Both the position numbers and the translations under genes were made by a program. DNA of 64,000 bases, taken from contig NZ_LPWA01000175.1 in NCBI RefSeq assembly GCF_001510895.1, positions 62,001-126,000 of the forward strand. Reading direction: 5' to 3'. The stretch comes from Mesorhizobium loti. GTDB taxonomy: Bacteria > Pseudomonadota > Alphaproteobacteria > Rhizobiales > Rhizobiaceae. How positions within the stretch are numbered: position 1 is the stretch's first letter; every line of letters starts with the position of its first letter. Of the stretch, positions 1 to 9,496 are shown piece by piece. The notes beneath the pieces were generated by a model. The model was not told the origin of the DNA, ran no database searches, and saw only the letters and a program-made list of their open reading frames with translations.

Positions 1-1
1 T

Positions 2-70
2 GACGCCATCGACCGCCGTGCCGATATACACCAGGTGAAAATGTTCGGCTCGCGCACCGGGCCGGTGTGA
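2..70 (+). CDS. C-terminal end of a gene entering from the left (unidentified)
   Basis: Only the last 22 codons are in the window, ending ...MFGSRTGPV and TGA at 68-70. The tail is too short to name a family. In other rhizobia a DUF1244 gene often follows an N-formylglutamate amidohydrolase-type gene; that is context only and was not checked here. The stop lies 29 bases before the start of the DUF1244 gene, so the two are probably co-transcribed. Confidence 0.5.
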   Translation, partial: DAIDRRADIHQVKMFGSRTGPV

Positions 71-99
71 CGGGCCTCAAGCCCACGGAGTTCCATGCA

Positions 100-408
100 A
101 TGGCCGAACTCAGCGACGAACAGAAACGCGATTTCGAGGCCGCCGCCTTCCGCCGGCTGGTCGATCACCTGCGCGAGCGCGGCGACGTCCAGAACATCGA
201 CCTGATGAACCTCGCCGGCTTCTGCCGCAACTGCCTGTCCAACTGGTATCGCGAGGCCGCCGAGGCCGACGGCGTCGCGCTGTCGAAGGACGAGTCGCGC
301 GAGATCATCTACGGCATGCCCTATGCCGAATGGCAGGCGCTCAACCAGACCGAGGCGTCCGAGGCCAAGAAGGCCGAGTTCGAGGCGAGGCGGCCGAAGG
401 ATCACTAG
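100..408 (+). CDS. DUF1244 family protein
   Basis: A small acidic soluble protein of 102 residues that matches the DUF1244 family by its pattern: an N-terminal helix (DEQKRDFEAAAFRRLVDHL), a core with IDLMNLAGFCRNCLSNWY, and a later YGMPYAEW motif. The paired cysteines in FCRNC are typical and might bind metal, but function is unknown. ATG at 100 is preferred over GTG at 67 because GGAG lies at 87-90 at a good distance and family members begin near MAELSDEQ. It probably belongs to the operon of the truncated upstream gene and ends at a mosaic palindrome and a terminator. Confidence 0.85.
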   Translation: MAELSDEQKRDFEAAAFRRLVDHLRERGDVQNIDLMNLAGFCRNCLSNWYREAAEADGVALSKDESREIIYGMPYAEWQALNQTEASEAKKAEFEARRPKDH

Positions 409-509
409 AGCAATTCCAGGAAAAGTGTGTAACGGTTTTCCGTCCGGAATTGCGTCAAAACAAAGAGATGGAGCGGTTCGCCGTTTCCGAGAAACGGTGA
501 AATGCTCTA
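406..509. repeat. RIME-like intergenic mosaic palindrome
   Basis: About 104 bp begin with CTAGAGCA and end with TGCTCTA, so the outer ends are inverted. Inside are nested hairpins: CAATTCC pairs with GGAATTG (about 411-465), GGAAAA pairs with TTTTCC, and CCGTTTC pairs with GAAACGG (about 481-497). Size, position just after a stop codon and nested palindromes match the rhizobial intergenic mosaic elements (RIME). It may act in mRNA 3'-end formation. The family assignment is from memory of these elements. Confidence 0.7.
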
Positions 510-512
510 ACG

Positions 513-539
513 GGGGCCTCGATCCCGCGTTGAGGCCCC
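513..539. terminator. Hairpin between convergent genes
   Basis: GGGGCCTC (513-520) pairs perfectly with GAGGCCCC (532-539) around an 11-base loop. It lies between the end of the DUF1244 gene and the end of the convergent unknown gene. No clear T-run follows on either strand, so it is a weak intrinsic terminator or simply a 3' stem. Confidence 0.5.
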
Positions 540-1129
540 TACCCTCGGCCCAGCGCTATGGCTGACCCCGTGAACGGCAGCACCAGATCATAACCGGTCG
601 GCGGCGGCACGACGGGCGTGGCTGCGGCGGTGCCGAACTGGGTGATGCCCTTACCGATATGGTGCGCGAGATCGTGGCGACCGCCGCCGAACTCAAATGC
701 GCTGCTGCCGACCATACGCGCTGAGAACACGTTGGTGCCGACCAGTTGCACCATAGCCGTACCAGCCGAGACTGCGACCGTCGTGCCCGCCACCAGGCCA
801 GTACGGCGGAAGGTGGCGATACGTTCGCCTTGCTCGAACGAAGCCGGATCGTCGAATGTCCCCATCGGCCGGCGCTGCAGATAAAGCGAGAACTCCCCCA
901 CCGGGTCGAGCCCGAGCGACAGCGCGCCGTTCTCAATCTCTTGGGCCTTGAATGGCCTTGCGGCGAAGGTGAAATGCGCGGTCGTCTCGGCGCGCTTGCC
1001 GTCGAACAGCGGCACGTCGAGGAAAGGTAGATGCAGGAAATATCCGTAGTCGGCCACTGCGCCATCCTTGGCGCGATAGAAGCGGCCGGTAGCATACCAG
1101 GCGAGTTCGGCGGGAAGCAGAGCGGTCAT
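539..1129 (-). CDS. Conserved-looking hypothetical protein
   Basis: 196 residues, beginning MTALLPAELAWYATGRFYRA. I do not recognise the family. There is no signal peptide or membrane span. The middle is beta-rich with repeated aromatic-glycine turns (DYGYFLHLPFLDVPLFDGKR; EFSLYLQRRPMGTFDDP), and a GGGRHDLAHHIGKG segment is rich in histidine. The start at 1129 has a GGAC ribosome site; the open frame runs 150 bases further upstream but that part reads like non-coding sequence. It is a lone gene, convergent with DUF1244 and divergent from the MFS carrier. Confidence 0.6.
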   Translation of the reverse strand: MTALLPAELAWYATGRFYRAKDGAVADYGYFLHLPFLDVPLFDGKRAETTAHFTFAARPFKAQEIENGALSLGLDPVGEFSLYLQRRPMGTFDDPASFEQGERIATFRRTGLVAGTTVAVSAGTAMVQLVGTNVFSARMVGSSAFEFGGGRHDLAHHIGKGITQFGTAAATPVVPPPTGYDLVLPFTGSAIALGRG

Positions 1130-1305
1130 GCGGGGTCCTGAGTGTTTGGGAACGGGCGCTACGACTGTGCCGCGTTCTGGTGCGGACGGGAAGCGCCGCA
1201 TCGCTGACGCGGCTTGGCCCAAGCACTTTCGACCGGGAGTGCTTGACTGCTGATTGAATCGATCTAATTTGCCGCGCAAGCCATCGGCGTAGCGGACTTC
1301 AGGGC

Positions 1306-2477
1306 ATGAGCGCGCAAACCAAAATGCAGGCCGCGATCCACGGCCGCTGGGCCGTTGCCGGCATTTTCCTTGCCAATGGCTTCCTCACCGGCAGCTGGGC
1401 GCCGCAGATCCCGGTGTTCCTCACCCGGCTGGACATCTCGAAATTCACGCTCGGCCTGCTGATCCTGTTGTTCGGCGTCGGCGCGGTGATGGCGATGACC
1501 TGGTGCGGCCATCTCATTTCCAGGCACGGTTCGCGCACCGTGGTACGTTGGGCGGCAGCTTCGGCCTGCTGGTCGTGGCGCTTGCGCCCAACGTGCCGCT
1601 GGCGGCAATCGCCATGCTTCTCTTCGGCGGCTCGATCGGCGGCATGGACGTCGCCATGAACTCCAACGCCGTGGTGGTGGAAAGGAGATTGTCCCGCGCC
1701 ATCATGTCGTCCTCGCATGGCTTCTGGAGCCTCGGCGGCTTCGCCGGCGGCGCGCTCGGCGGCTACTCGATCCAGAACTACGGCTACCTTGCGCATGCGA
1801 TCGCGGTGACCGCGATCGCTTTCGCCGTCATCGCCTTTGCTATTCGTTACCTCATCGCGGAAGGAAAGCCTCAAGCTGCCGAGCATCACAAATTCGCGCT
1901 GCCGCGGCGCGCGATCGTCTACCTGGTCGGCTTGATGGCGCTGCTCACCATGGTCTCCGAGGGCGCGGTGCTCGACTGGGCGGCGCTCTACCTTCACCAG
2001 GAACTCGGCGCCGACCTTGCCATTGCCGGCCTCGCCTACGCCGCCTTCTCCGGCGTCATGGCGCTGATGCGCTTCCTGGGCGACGGCGTGCGCAACCGCT
2101 TCGGCGCGGTGGCGACGCTGCGCGGATCGGCGCTTGTCGCCGCCGCCGGCATGTTCGTGGCCGGCCTCTCGCCCTCACCTTGGCTGGCCATTGCCGCCTT
2201 CGCCTTCTGCGGCTTCGGCATCGCCAACATGGTGCCGATCCTGTTCTCGGCCGGCGGCAACCAGGAAGGCATGTCCTCCGGCACCGGCATGAGCGTGGTC
2301 ACCACCATGGGCTATTCCGGCATTCTGGTCGCCCCGTCGGCAATCGGCTTCGTCGCTGAGCATTCGAGCTTCGGGCCGATCTTCATCGCGCTCTCCGGCC
2401 TGCTGGTCATCGTGCTGCTGATGGCCAGCCTTGCTCACCGTGCCGAATTCGCCGCCGACCCGGCGCCGGCCGAATAA
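1306..2477 (+). CDS. MFS transporter, MosC/YbjJ-like, frame broken near 1548
   Basis: About 390 residues with roughly 12 hydrophobic segments, of the major facilitator type. It looks like the MosC/YbjJ branch (NGFLTGSWAPQIP, GGMDVAMNSNAVVVE, GFWSLGGFAGGALGG), inner-membrane carriers of unknown or sugar-like substrates. Codons 1306-1547 are in one frame and 1548-2477 in another: HGSRTVVR continues as LGGSFGLLVV only if one base is added near 1548. With that base the length is a normal MFS length and no other stop appears. The last 43 bases overlap the convergent LysR gene. The break may be a sequencing deletion, since the same kind of break recurs through the window; otherwise this is a recent pseudogene. 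Confidence 0.75.
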
Positions 2478-3349
2478 CGTTTCAGCTCCTCGTGCAGGAA
2501 ATCCGCCACGCGGCGGATGCGCATGCTGGTGCGCACATCGCGATGCATGGCAAGCCACACCGGCAGGTTGGGCAAGAGCACGTCCGGCAATAGCTTCTCC
2601 AGGTCCGGATCGCGGTCTGCCAGCGGCTCCTGGCCGATGCCGATGCCGTTTCCGGCCCGCACCGCCTCCCACAGCACGATCTGGTTGTCGGTCCTGAAAC
2701 GGAAGTTGCTGCGGCCGACCGGAATGCCGTGGGCGGTGAAGCCGCGAATGATCTCGTCGCTGCGGTCGAAGCCGACCAAGGGGTGGTCGGCAAGTTCGGC
2801 GGGCGTCTCCGGCCGGCCGCGCCGGTCGAGATAGGATTTCGCCGCGCACAGGCAGAGCGCGATGTCGGCGACCTTGCGCGCCACCAGCTCGTTCTGCGCC
2901 GGCCTGACCATGCGGATGGCGATGTCGGCGTCGCGGCGCAGCAGATTCTCGACCTGGTTCGAGGCGACGATCTCCACTTCGATGCCCGGCTCCTCCTCGC
3001 CAAGCCGCGCCATCATCTGCGGCAGCACGAAGGCCGCGACCACTTCCGAGGCGGCGATGCGCACCGTGCCCTCGATCGCCTCGACCGATCCCAGCGCCAG
3101 CAACGAGAACGCATTGGCCTGCTCGCTGACGGCCTGCCCGCGCTCATAGAGCGCGCTGCCGGCCTCCGTCAGCTCATAGCCGCGCCGTCCGCGCCGGAAC
3201 AGCGTCACGCCTAGCGTCTGCTCCAGCTCGGCGATGTGGCGGCCAAGCGTCGGCTGGCTGGCCTCCAGCCTGCGCGCGGCGGCCGACAGGCTGCCGGTCT
3301 CGGCAACCGCGACAAAGCTCTTGATCAGGTTCCAGTCGAATTCCAACAT
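2435..3349 (-). CDS. LysR-family transcriptional regulator
   Basis: 304 residues. An N-terminal winged helix (residues 1-60, AVAETGSLSAAARRLEASQPTLGRHIAELE) is followed by a LysR effector-binding domain (about 90-290). It is divergent from the epimerase-like gene at 3446, the usual arrangement for a LysR protein and its target. A palindrome ATTCA-N4-TGAAT (3348-3361) overlaps its own start codon and could be a binding half of the shared 96-bp control region, giving autoregulation. The effector is unknown. The C-terminal codons overlap the convergent MFS gene. Confidence 0.88.
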   Translation of the reverse strand: MLEFDWNLIKSFVAVAETGSLSAAARRLEASQPTLGRHIAELEQTLGVTLFRRGRRGYELTEAGSALYERGQAVSEQANAFSLLALGSVEAIEGTVRIAASEVVAAFVLPQMMARLGEEEPGIEVEIVASNQVENLLRRDADIAIRMVRPAQNELVARKVADIALCLCAAKSYLDRRGRPETPAELADHPLVGFDRSDEIIRGFTAHGIPVGRSNFRFRTDNQIVLWEAVRAGNGIGIGQEPLADRDPDLEKLLPDVLLPNLPVWLAMHRDVRTSMRIRRVADFLHEELKRYSAGAGSAANSAR

Positions 3350-3361
3350 TCATTTTTGAAT
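3348..3361. promoter_or_regulatory. Palindrome at the LysR start, candidate operator
   Basis: ATTCATTTTTGAAT is a perfect inverted repeat with a 4-base spacer, at the edge of the divergent promoter region 3350-3445. Dyads of this kind are common LysR-type sites (T-N11-A). Binding by the adjacent regulator is inferred. Confidence 0.4.
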
Positions 3362-3445
3362 AACATATCGACGTTCTCAGTCAATTTTCATTCGTTTCCG
3401 GAGAGGCCAGATTAAGCGGGCAAAAGCAAGCAACGGAGACGAACA

Positions 3446-4402
3446 ATGACCAAGATCGCAATTCTGGGTGCCAATGGCCGGCTCGGCCGCGTGGTCGCCA
3501 AGGCCTTCATCGACGCCGGTTTCGATGTCCGCGCCGTCACCCGCACCGGCAAGGTGCCGGCCGAACTCAAGGGTGCCACGGCGGTCGCCGGCGACGCGCT
3601 GGACCGCGCCTTGCTGATCAGCGCCACCCAAGGCGTCGACATCATCTTTAACGGCCTGAACCCGATCTACACCGACTGGGGCAAGTGCCTGCCGATGGCC
3701 GAGAACGTCATGGCCGCCTGCCGCGCGAATAACGCGCTGCATCTCTTCCCCGGCACTGTCTACAACTACGGCTCGCCGATGCCGCAGGTGATCACCGAGC
3801 AAACGCCCTTCCATCCGACCACCGAGAAGGGTCGCATCCGCGTCGCCATGGAAGAGCTGTTCCGCCGCGAGGCCGATGCCGGCCGGGTGCGCACCATTGT
3901 CCTGCGGGCCGGCGATTTCTTCGGCGGCACCGGCAGCGGTGGCTGGTTCGACCTCGTCGTCGCCGCCAAGATGGAGAAGGGCATCTACACCGCCCCCGGT
4001 CCGGCCGAGCTGACGCATGAATGGGCCTATCTGCCGGATTTCGCCGTGGCCTTCGTTGGCCTGGCACGCAATCTCGACAAGCTCGGCTTCTACGAGGCGA
4101 TCAACTTCCCGGGCCACGCCGTCACCGATCTCGACATCAAGGCCGCGGCCGAAAAGGCGCTCGGCCACAAGCTGAAGCTCTCCTTCATGCCCTGGTGGGT
4201 TCTGCGCGCCGGCAGCCCGTTCGTGGCCATGTGGCGCGAGATCGTCTCGATGTCCTATCTGCGCTTCGAGGCGCACCGCCTGGTCTCGGCGCGGCTGGAA
4301 GAGGTCATCGGCGAAATCCCGCACACCCTGCTCGATCGGGCTGTTGCGGAAGCCATGCAGGATATCGGCATCGCCGTTGCGCCCTCGCATCAGGCCGCCT
4401 GA
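3446..4402 (+). CDS. NAD(P)-dependent epimerase/dehydratase-like protein
   Basis: 318 residues of the extended/atypical SDR fold. The nucleotide-binding loop GANGRLG is at residues 8-14, followed by a Rossmann alternation and an active-site-like YNYGSPMP segment, where members of this group keep a tyrosine. The C-terminal half resembles the substrate-binding part of NAD-dependent epimerases. The substrate is unknown. Divergence from the LysR gene suggests that this gene is the regulator's target. The ATG has a GGAGAC ribosome site 8 bases upstream. Confidence 0.8.
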   Translation: MTKIAILGANGRLGRVVAKAFIDAGFDVRAVTRTGKVPAELKGATAVAGDALDRALLISATQGVDIIFNGLNPIYTDWGKCLPMAENVMAACRANNALHLFPGTVYNYGSPMPQVITEQTPFHPTTEKGRIRVAMEELFRREADAGRVRTIVLRAGDFFGGTGSGGWFDLVVAAKMEKGIYTAPGPAELTHEWAYLPDFAVAFVGLARNLDKLGFYEAINFPGHAVTDLDIKAAAEKALGHKLKLSFMPWWVLRAGSPFVAMWREIVSMSYLRFEAHRLVSARLEEVIGEIPHTLLDRAVAEAMQDIGIAVAPSHQAA

Positions 4403-4466
4403 TCGCGACAAGAGAGCATCCAGAAATGAAGCGGCCGGTCCCGAAGGTCCGACCGCAATGTTGAGG

Positions 4467-4625
4467 TCAGATCCTGCCCATCAACAAAAGGATCAGCAGC
4501 ACTATCAGAATGACGCCGACGATTCCCGATGGGCCATAGCCCCAGGCTCGCGAATGCGGCCAGGCCGGCACGGCGCCGATCAGGATCAGGATCAAGATTA
4601 TTACGAGAAGTGTACCGATCGTCAT
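4467..4625 (-). CDS. DUF3309 family small membrane protein
   Basis: A 52-residue frame, MTIGTLLVIILILILIGAVP... with WPHSRAWGYGPSGIVG in the middle and a second hydrophobic run ILIVLLILLLMG. This two-helix hairpin with the conserved W-GYGPSG turn matches DUF3309, a very short rhizobial inner-membrane family of unknown role. An AGGG-like ribosome site precedes the ATG. Upstream on the same strand is GGAAC-N17-CATT (4687 down to 4662), one base from the EcfG promoter GGAAC-N17-CGTT; general-stress control is possible but uncertain because this lies inside the hairpin that ends the RND operon. Confidence 0.8.
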   Translation of the reverse strand: MTIGTLLVIILILILIGAVPAWPHSRAWGYGPSGIVGVILIVLLILLLMGRI

Positions 4626-4664
4626 GTTAGCCCTCGCCGTCTGGTTGAAGTTCGAGGGAACAAT

Positions 4665-4700
4665 GCAAAAAGCCGCCCGGTTGTTCCCCGGGCGGCTTTA
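4665..4700 (-). terminator. Rho-independent terminator of the RND operon
   Basis: On the minus strand AAAGCCGCCCGG pairs with CCGGGCGGCTTT around a 6-base loop and is followed by a run of T. It lies 23 bases past the stop of the RND permease. Confidence 0.85.
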
Positions 4701-4722
4701 CTGTCTGACGTCGTGAACCGCG

Positions 4723-7700
4723 CTATTCCGCGGCTTTCGGGAAGGCAACCTCCGGTTCGAGGTCAGTTTCCACGGCCGGTTGATCGGGTGACCCTTTGCC
4801 CTTGCCACGGCGGAACAGGCGGCTGAACCAGCCGCGCCGCTGGCCGGGCTTCACCTTGGCGCGGGTGAACACCATCAGCATCGACGGCGTCACCACCAGC
4901 GTGAGCAGGGTGGCGAAGGACAGGCCGAAGACGATCGCCGAGGATAGCGAAATCCACCATTGCGTCGACGGCGCGTTGATCGTCGTCTCGTGATGGAAGA
5001 TTTCGAGGCCGAGGCCGAAGGCGATCGGCAGCACGCCGAGGATGGCCGAAACGGCCGTCAGCACCACCGGTCGCGCGCGCTCGCGACAGGTCTGCAGCAC
5101 CGCGTCCATCTTGTCCCAGCCTTCCTCGCGCAGCCGGTCATAGGTGTCGATGAGCACGATGTTGTTGTTCACCACCACGCCGGCGAGCGCGATGACCCCG
5201 ATGCCCGACATGACGATGCCGAAGGCCTCCCCGGTCAGAAGCAGTCCGAGGAACACGCCGATCGTCGCCATGACCACGCAGGAAAGCACAAGCCACACGC
5301 TAGTGAACTTGTTGAACTGCGCAAGCAACACCAGGAAGATCAGGAAGATCGCGGCGCCGAAGGCCTTGCTCAAGAAAGCGCTGGCTTCCGCGCTATCCTC
5401 GTTGGAGCCGGCCAGCTTCCAGCGGATGCCGCTGCCGAGGCCCATGTCAGTGACGGCCTGAGTGACCTCCTGCTGCACCGCCGCCACCTGCGCGCCGGCG
5501 CTGACATTGGCTTGCACCACAACGGTGCGCGCGCCGTCGATGCGGTTGAGGATACCGACGCTCGGTTTCGCCTTACGGATGACGAAATTCGAGATCGGCA
5601 CCGCCCCTTGCGACGTCTGCACCCTGAGCTCGTCGAGCGTCGATAGCGTGCGCCGGTCCTCAGGCAGGCGGAGCCGGATATCGACCGCCTTGTCGGCGCC
5701 GGCCGGCCGGTACTCGCTGAGCTTCAGGCCATTCGTCACCAGTTGCACCACAGTGCCGACCGAGGTCGGGCTGATGCCGTATTGCGCGCTGCCGCGGTCG
5801 ACCTCGAGCGCCCAGTCGACGCCGGGTGGCGGCAGGCCGTCCGAAACATCGATGACGTTGGGGATCTTGGCGATCCGCGCCGCCACCGCGCGCGCCTTGT
5901 CGTCGAGTCCGGCAGGGTCGGCGGCCGACAGCCTGATCTGGATCGGCTTGCCGGTCGGCGGGCCGGCTTCCGGCACGCGCACCTCGCGTCGACGCCGGGA
6001 ATGCCGGCCATCACCGCGCGCAGATCGTCGAGGATCTGGTTGGCGGACTTGCGCTCGCGCCAATCGACGAATTCATACTGGATCACGCCGACGACATCTT
6101 CCGGAATGTCCTGGCCGCCGCCTTGCGTCTTGCCGACGCGCGTATAGACCGATTTCACGCCCGGCCAGCCGAGCAGCCGGTTCTCGGCCGTCCTGGTGGC
6201 AGCGTCCATTTCGGCCAGCGAAAGGTTGCCGCGGGCATGCACATAGAGCAGGCCGTAATCCGGCTCGACATTGGGGAAGAACTCGACGCCGGCGCCATAT
6301 TTCGAATAGGCGAAGCCGACGCCGACCAGCAGGCCGACGGTGAGCAGGATGACGGTAATCGGGAAGCGGACCGCCTGCTTGACCAGGGCCATGTACCAGC
6401 CGTCGCGATTGCTCTCCTCGTGATGCGCGGGCGCTTGGCGAAGATGGCGCCAAGCGTCGGCGCAAAGACCAGCGCATAAAGCATCGAGGCCGACAGCGTC
6501 ACGATCAGCGTGATCGGCATGTATTTCATGAAGTCGCCGATGATGCCGGGCCAGAACAACAGCGGCGAGAAGGCAGCGATGCGCGTCATCGTCGCCGCGA
6601 TGACCGGGCCCGCCATGCGCTTGGCGGCCAAAGCGAAGGCGTCGGCCTTCGGCATGCCTTCGCTCATGCGCCGTTCCGCGAATTCGGTGACGATGATCGC
6701 GTCGTCGACCAGCATGCCGACCGCCAGGATGAGGCTGAACAGCACGATCATGTTGATCGTGTAGCCCATCATTGCGAGCAAGAGGATGCCGATCAGGAAG
6801 GATGACGGGATGGCGAGGCCGATGAGCAGCGAGGCGCGGCCCGACAGCGCGTAGAGGATGACGATGAACACCAGGATCACCGCGATCATCACATGGTTCT
6901 GCAGGTCACCGAGCAGCTGGTTGACGAAGACCGACTTGTCCTGCGTGTAGGTCACATGCATGCCCTCTGGCATCGTCTTGACGAAGGCGTCGGACACTTC
7001 CCTGACATGGTTCAGCGTGTCGATCAGATTGGCGCCGATGCGCTTCTTCACCTCGATGGCGATCGCCGGCTTGCCGTCGAGCCGGGTCACCGTCTCGGCG
7101 TCCTTGAAAGTCGAGCGTACGGTGGCGATGTCCTTGGCCTGCACCACGGCGTTCGGCGTGGCGACGACCGGCAGATTGGCGACATCCTCCGGCGTCTCGA
7201 TCAGCGACGGCACCTTGACCGCGTATTTGCCTTCCGAGCCTTCGAGATTGCCGGCGGCGACAAGGCTGTTGGAGGCGCCGACCCCTTGCGTCACCTGGTC
7301 GAGCTGCAGCCCATAGGAGGAGAGCTTCACCGGGTCTACGACGACCTCCACGAGATCGTCGCGGGAGCCCTGAAGCGAGCCTTCGAGCACGCCCGGCACC
7401 TCCTCGATGCGGTCGCGCAGTTCGCGCGCCGCCGACGTCAGCACGCGCTCCGGCACGTCGCCCGACAGCGTCACGACCAGAACCGGGAATTCCGATACGT
7501 TGACTTCGGTGACGGTCGGCTCCTCGGCCGCCTGCGGCAGGTCGGCTTTGGCGTCCTGCACCTTGCTGCGCGTATCCTGCAGCGCGGTGGCAAGATTGGT
7601 CTGCGGCTGGAACTCGACCAGCACGTAGCCACCGCCCTGGAAGGCGGCGGAACGCATCTCCTTGAGCCCTTTGAGGCTCTTCAGCTTGGTTTCCATCGGC

Positions 7701-7894
7701 CGCAGCAGCAGGCGCTCGGAGTCCTCCGGCGAGATGCCCTGGTAGACCAGGCTGACATACATCATCGGAATCGGAACGTCGGGCTCCGCTTCCTTCGGCG
7801 TCGACTGATAGGCGACCCAGCCCGCGACGAGCAGGAACATCAGCGCCGATATTGTGAGGCGGGCGTTGTGAATGGCGAGTCTGACGATGTCCAT
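4723..7894 (-). CDS. RND efflux transporter permease, frame broken near 6430 and 5986
   Basis: An inner-membrane proton-driven drug/solute exporter of the AcrB/HAE1-like superfamily, about 1057 residues after two corrections. Part 1 (7894 to about 6430) has the first helix, the porter domain and the RND motif region GMLVDDAIIVTEFAERRM. Part 2 (to about 5986) starts at the central helix (MALVKQAVRFPITVILL). Part 3 holds the second porter half and helices 8-12 (ALAGVVVNNNIVLIDTYDRLREEG). Each junction is healed by one extra C: CGCCCGCGC should be CGCCCCGCG, and GACGCGAG should be GACGCCGAG. The adaptor gene lies 65 bases upstream in the same operon; no outer-membrane channel gene is adjacent. 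Two breaks in one gene could mean decay, but the shared pattern suggests sequence error. Confidence 0.8.
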
Positions 7895-7959
7895 GACTTA
7901 TGCCTGCTGTTTCTTTGGAAGCGGCGACATTGGCCAGCGGGACTGGCTTGCCGGTCGCG

Positions 7960-9132
7960 CTACTGCGTGCCGGCGGTGGCTTCGCTGACCAGCTTGTTGA
8001 AGGTCGCCTGGTCGGCCTCGACGGGCTTCACCGGATCGCCTTCCTTCACCAGCTCCTGGCCGGCGACGATGATGCGCGCGTCCTGCGGGATGCCGCCCAG
8101 CACCAGGCCATGCGGGGTATCGTCGACGAGGTCGATCGGGAAGAACGCCACCTTGTCGTCCTTGCCGACGGCGCGGATGCCGAGGTCGCCCTTGTCGCCC
8201 AGCGTCACCACCGAGCGTGGCAACAACACCGCATCGGTCGGCTCGGCGCTGAGCGTGATCTCGGCCGTCATGCCGGCGGGGATGGAGCCGTCCCCATTGG
8301 GGATCGCCACCTCGACACGGAAGGTGCGGGTCTGCGATGAGGCATCGCGGCTGATGTAGCGCACCGTGCCGGTGACCTTCTGGTCGTTGACCAGGCGCAC
8401 ATTGGCTTCGTCGCCGATCTTGATGTAGCGCAGGTCGCGCTCGCTGATCTCGCCGCGCGCGATCACCGGGTCGAGCTTCAGGATGGTGGCCACCTCGCCG
8501 CCCTGCATGACCGAGCTGCCGAGCTCGACCGGCACGCGGTCGATGACGCCGTCGAACGGCGCCTTCACCTCATTGCGGTCGAGTTCGGCCTGCGCCGTCT
8601 CCAGCATCGACTGCGCCGCCGTCAGGTTCGAGCGCGCGGTGTCGAGCTGCAGCTTGGGCAGGTTGCCGGTCTTCATCAGCCGCAGCGCCGCGTCGAGTTC
8701 GGCCTGGCGCTGCACCAGGAGCTGCCTGGCGTTGTCGACGTTGGAGATCTTCTCTTCGGCGGCAAGCATCAGCACCAGGTCGCCCGTCTTGACGTGATCG
8801 CCCTGCTTGACCGGCAGCTTGTCGATGACGCCGGCGACGCGCGTTGCGAGCACCGCGCGCTTGTCGGCCTCGGTGAGGCCCGAGATGCGTATCGCCCGCG
8901 CATAGGTCTTGCGCGGCGGCGTCACCACTGCGACGGTGCGCAATGCTGCCTTCGGCTCGGCCTCCGCCGTCTTCGGCTTCTCGGCCCCGGATTGTGTGGC
9001 TTTGCCCGCATCTGCCGCCTTCTTATGATCGGCGGCGCTGCCTACGGACGAGAACTCGCCCGTTGCCATCCAGGCAGCGAATCCGATGAGCACAGCAATG
9101 GCTGCAAGCTTGTGAAACCTGATTTTCGGCAT
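7960..9132 (-). CDS. RND efflux periplasmic adaptor (membrane fusion protein)
   Basis: 390 residues. An N-terminal anchor (LAAIAVLIGFAAWMATG) is followed by a short Ala/Lys-rich linker, a biotinyl-lipoyl half-motif (VAGVIDKLPVKQGDHVKTGDLVL), a helical hairpin rich in Q/A/R (about 150-210), the second lipoyl half (VKAPFDGVIDRVPVELGSSV), a beta-barrel and the membrane-proximal domain. It links the RND permease encoded downstream to an outer-membrane channel encoded elsewhere. The gene is first in the operon. No TetR-type repressor is adjacent, unlike many acrAB loci. Confidence 0.88.
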   Translation of the reverse strand: MPKIRFHKLAAIAVLIGFAAWMATGEFSSVGSAADHKKAADAGKATQSGAEKPKTAEAEPKAALRTVAVVTPPRKTYARAIRISGLTEADKRAVLATRVAGVIDKLPVKQGDHVKTGDLVLMLAAEEKISNVDNARQLLVQRQAELDAALRLMKTGNLPKLQLDTARSNLTAAQSMLETAQAELDRNEVKAPFDGVIDRVPVELGSSVMQGGEVATILKLDPVIARGEISERDLRYIKIGDEANVRLVNDQKVTGTVRYISRDASSQTRTFRVEVAIPNGDGSIPAGMTAEITLSAEPTDAVLLPRSVVTLGDKGDLGIRAVGKDDKVAFFPIDLVDDTPHGLVLGGIPQDARIIVAGQELVKEGDPVKPVEADQATFNKLVSEATAGTQ

Positions 9133-9496
9133 CGTCTTTTTCCGTTGCAGGCTTGGCGAGGTCGGGCTTCGACTCTCGGGCGCGCGGCCGATATGGGTGC
9201 GCGCAAAGCCATGTTCAATTTGCCGTGATCGGCGACGCGCGCTTCTACCGCAAAGCTGTGGCGCAAAATAGTCAGAAACTTTGATGGGTTATGCGCCACC
9301 GGATGTGGCGCGCCGGCTTTTTTCCAGTTTTTAGGCGCTCGACTGCCCGGCTTTTCTCAATCCGGATAGATTTTTCGCTCAATCGAACCCTGAGTGGCAG
9401 CAGGCGTCAGTATGGTGAAGAATTTTTTTGCGTAATGACTAGATGCATTGGCACGAGACTGCGCAGAGGACGCGCCCATCTCGAAAATACATGCTG
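9133..9496. other. Gap between adaptor and aldehyde dehydrogenase genes
   Basis: It holds the promoter side of the adaptor gene. There is one hairpin, GCGCCAC pairing with GTGGCGC (9293-9310), with TTTTTT a few bases later at about 9318 on the plus strand, where no plus-strand gene ends. The rest, up to the stop of the aldehyde dehydrogenase, is comparatively AT-rich and shows no convincing ORF. Confidence 0.5.

Noticed and set aside
6893..8359. 488-codon plus-strand frame opposite the RND permease and adaptor
   Set aside because: Antisense shadow; both opposing genes have complete family motifs.
9293..9323. Hairpin plus T-run on the plus strand
   Set aside because: No plus-strand gene ends there, so it is not reported as a terminator.
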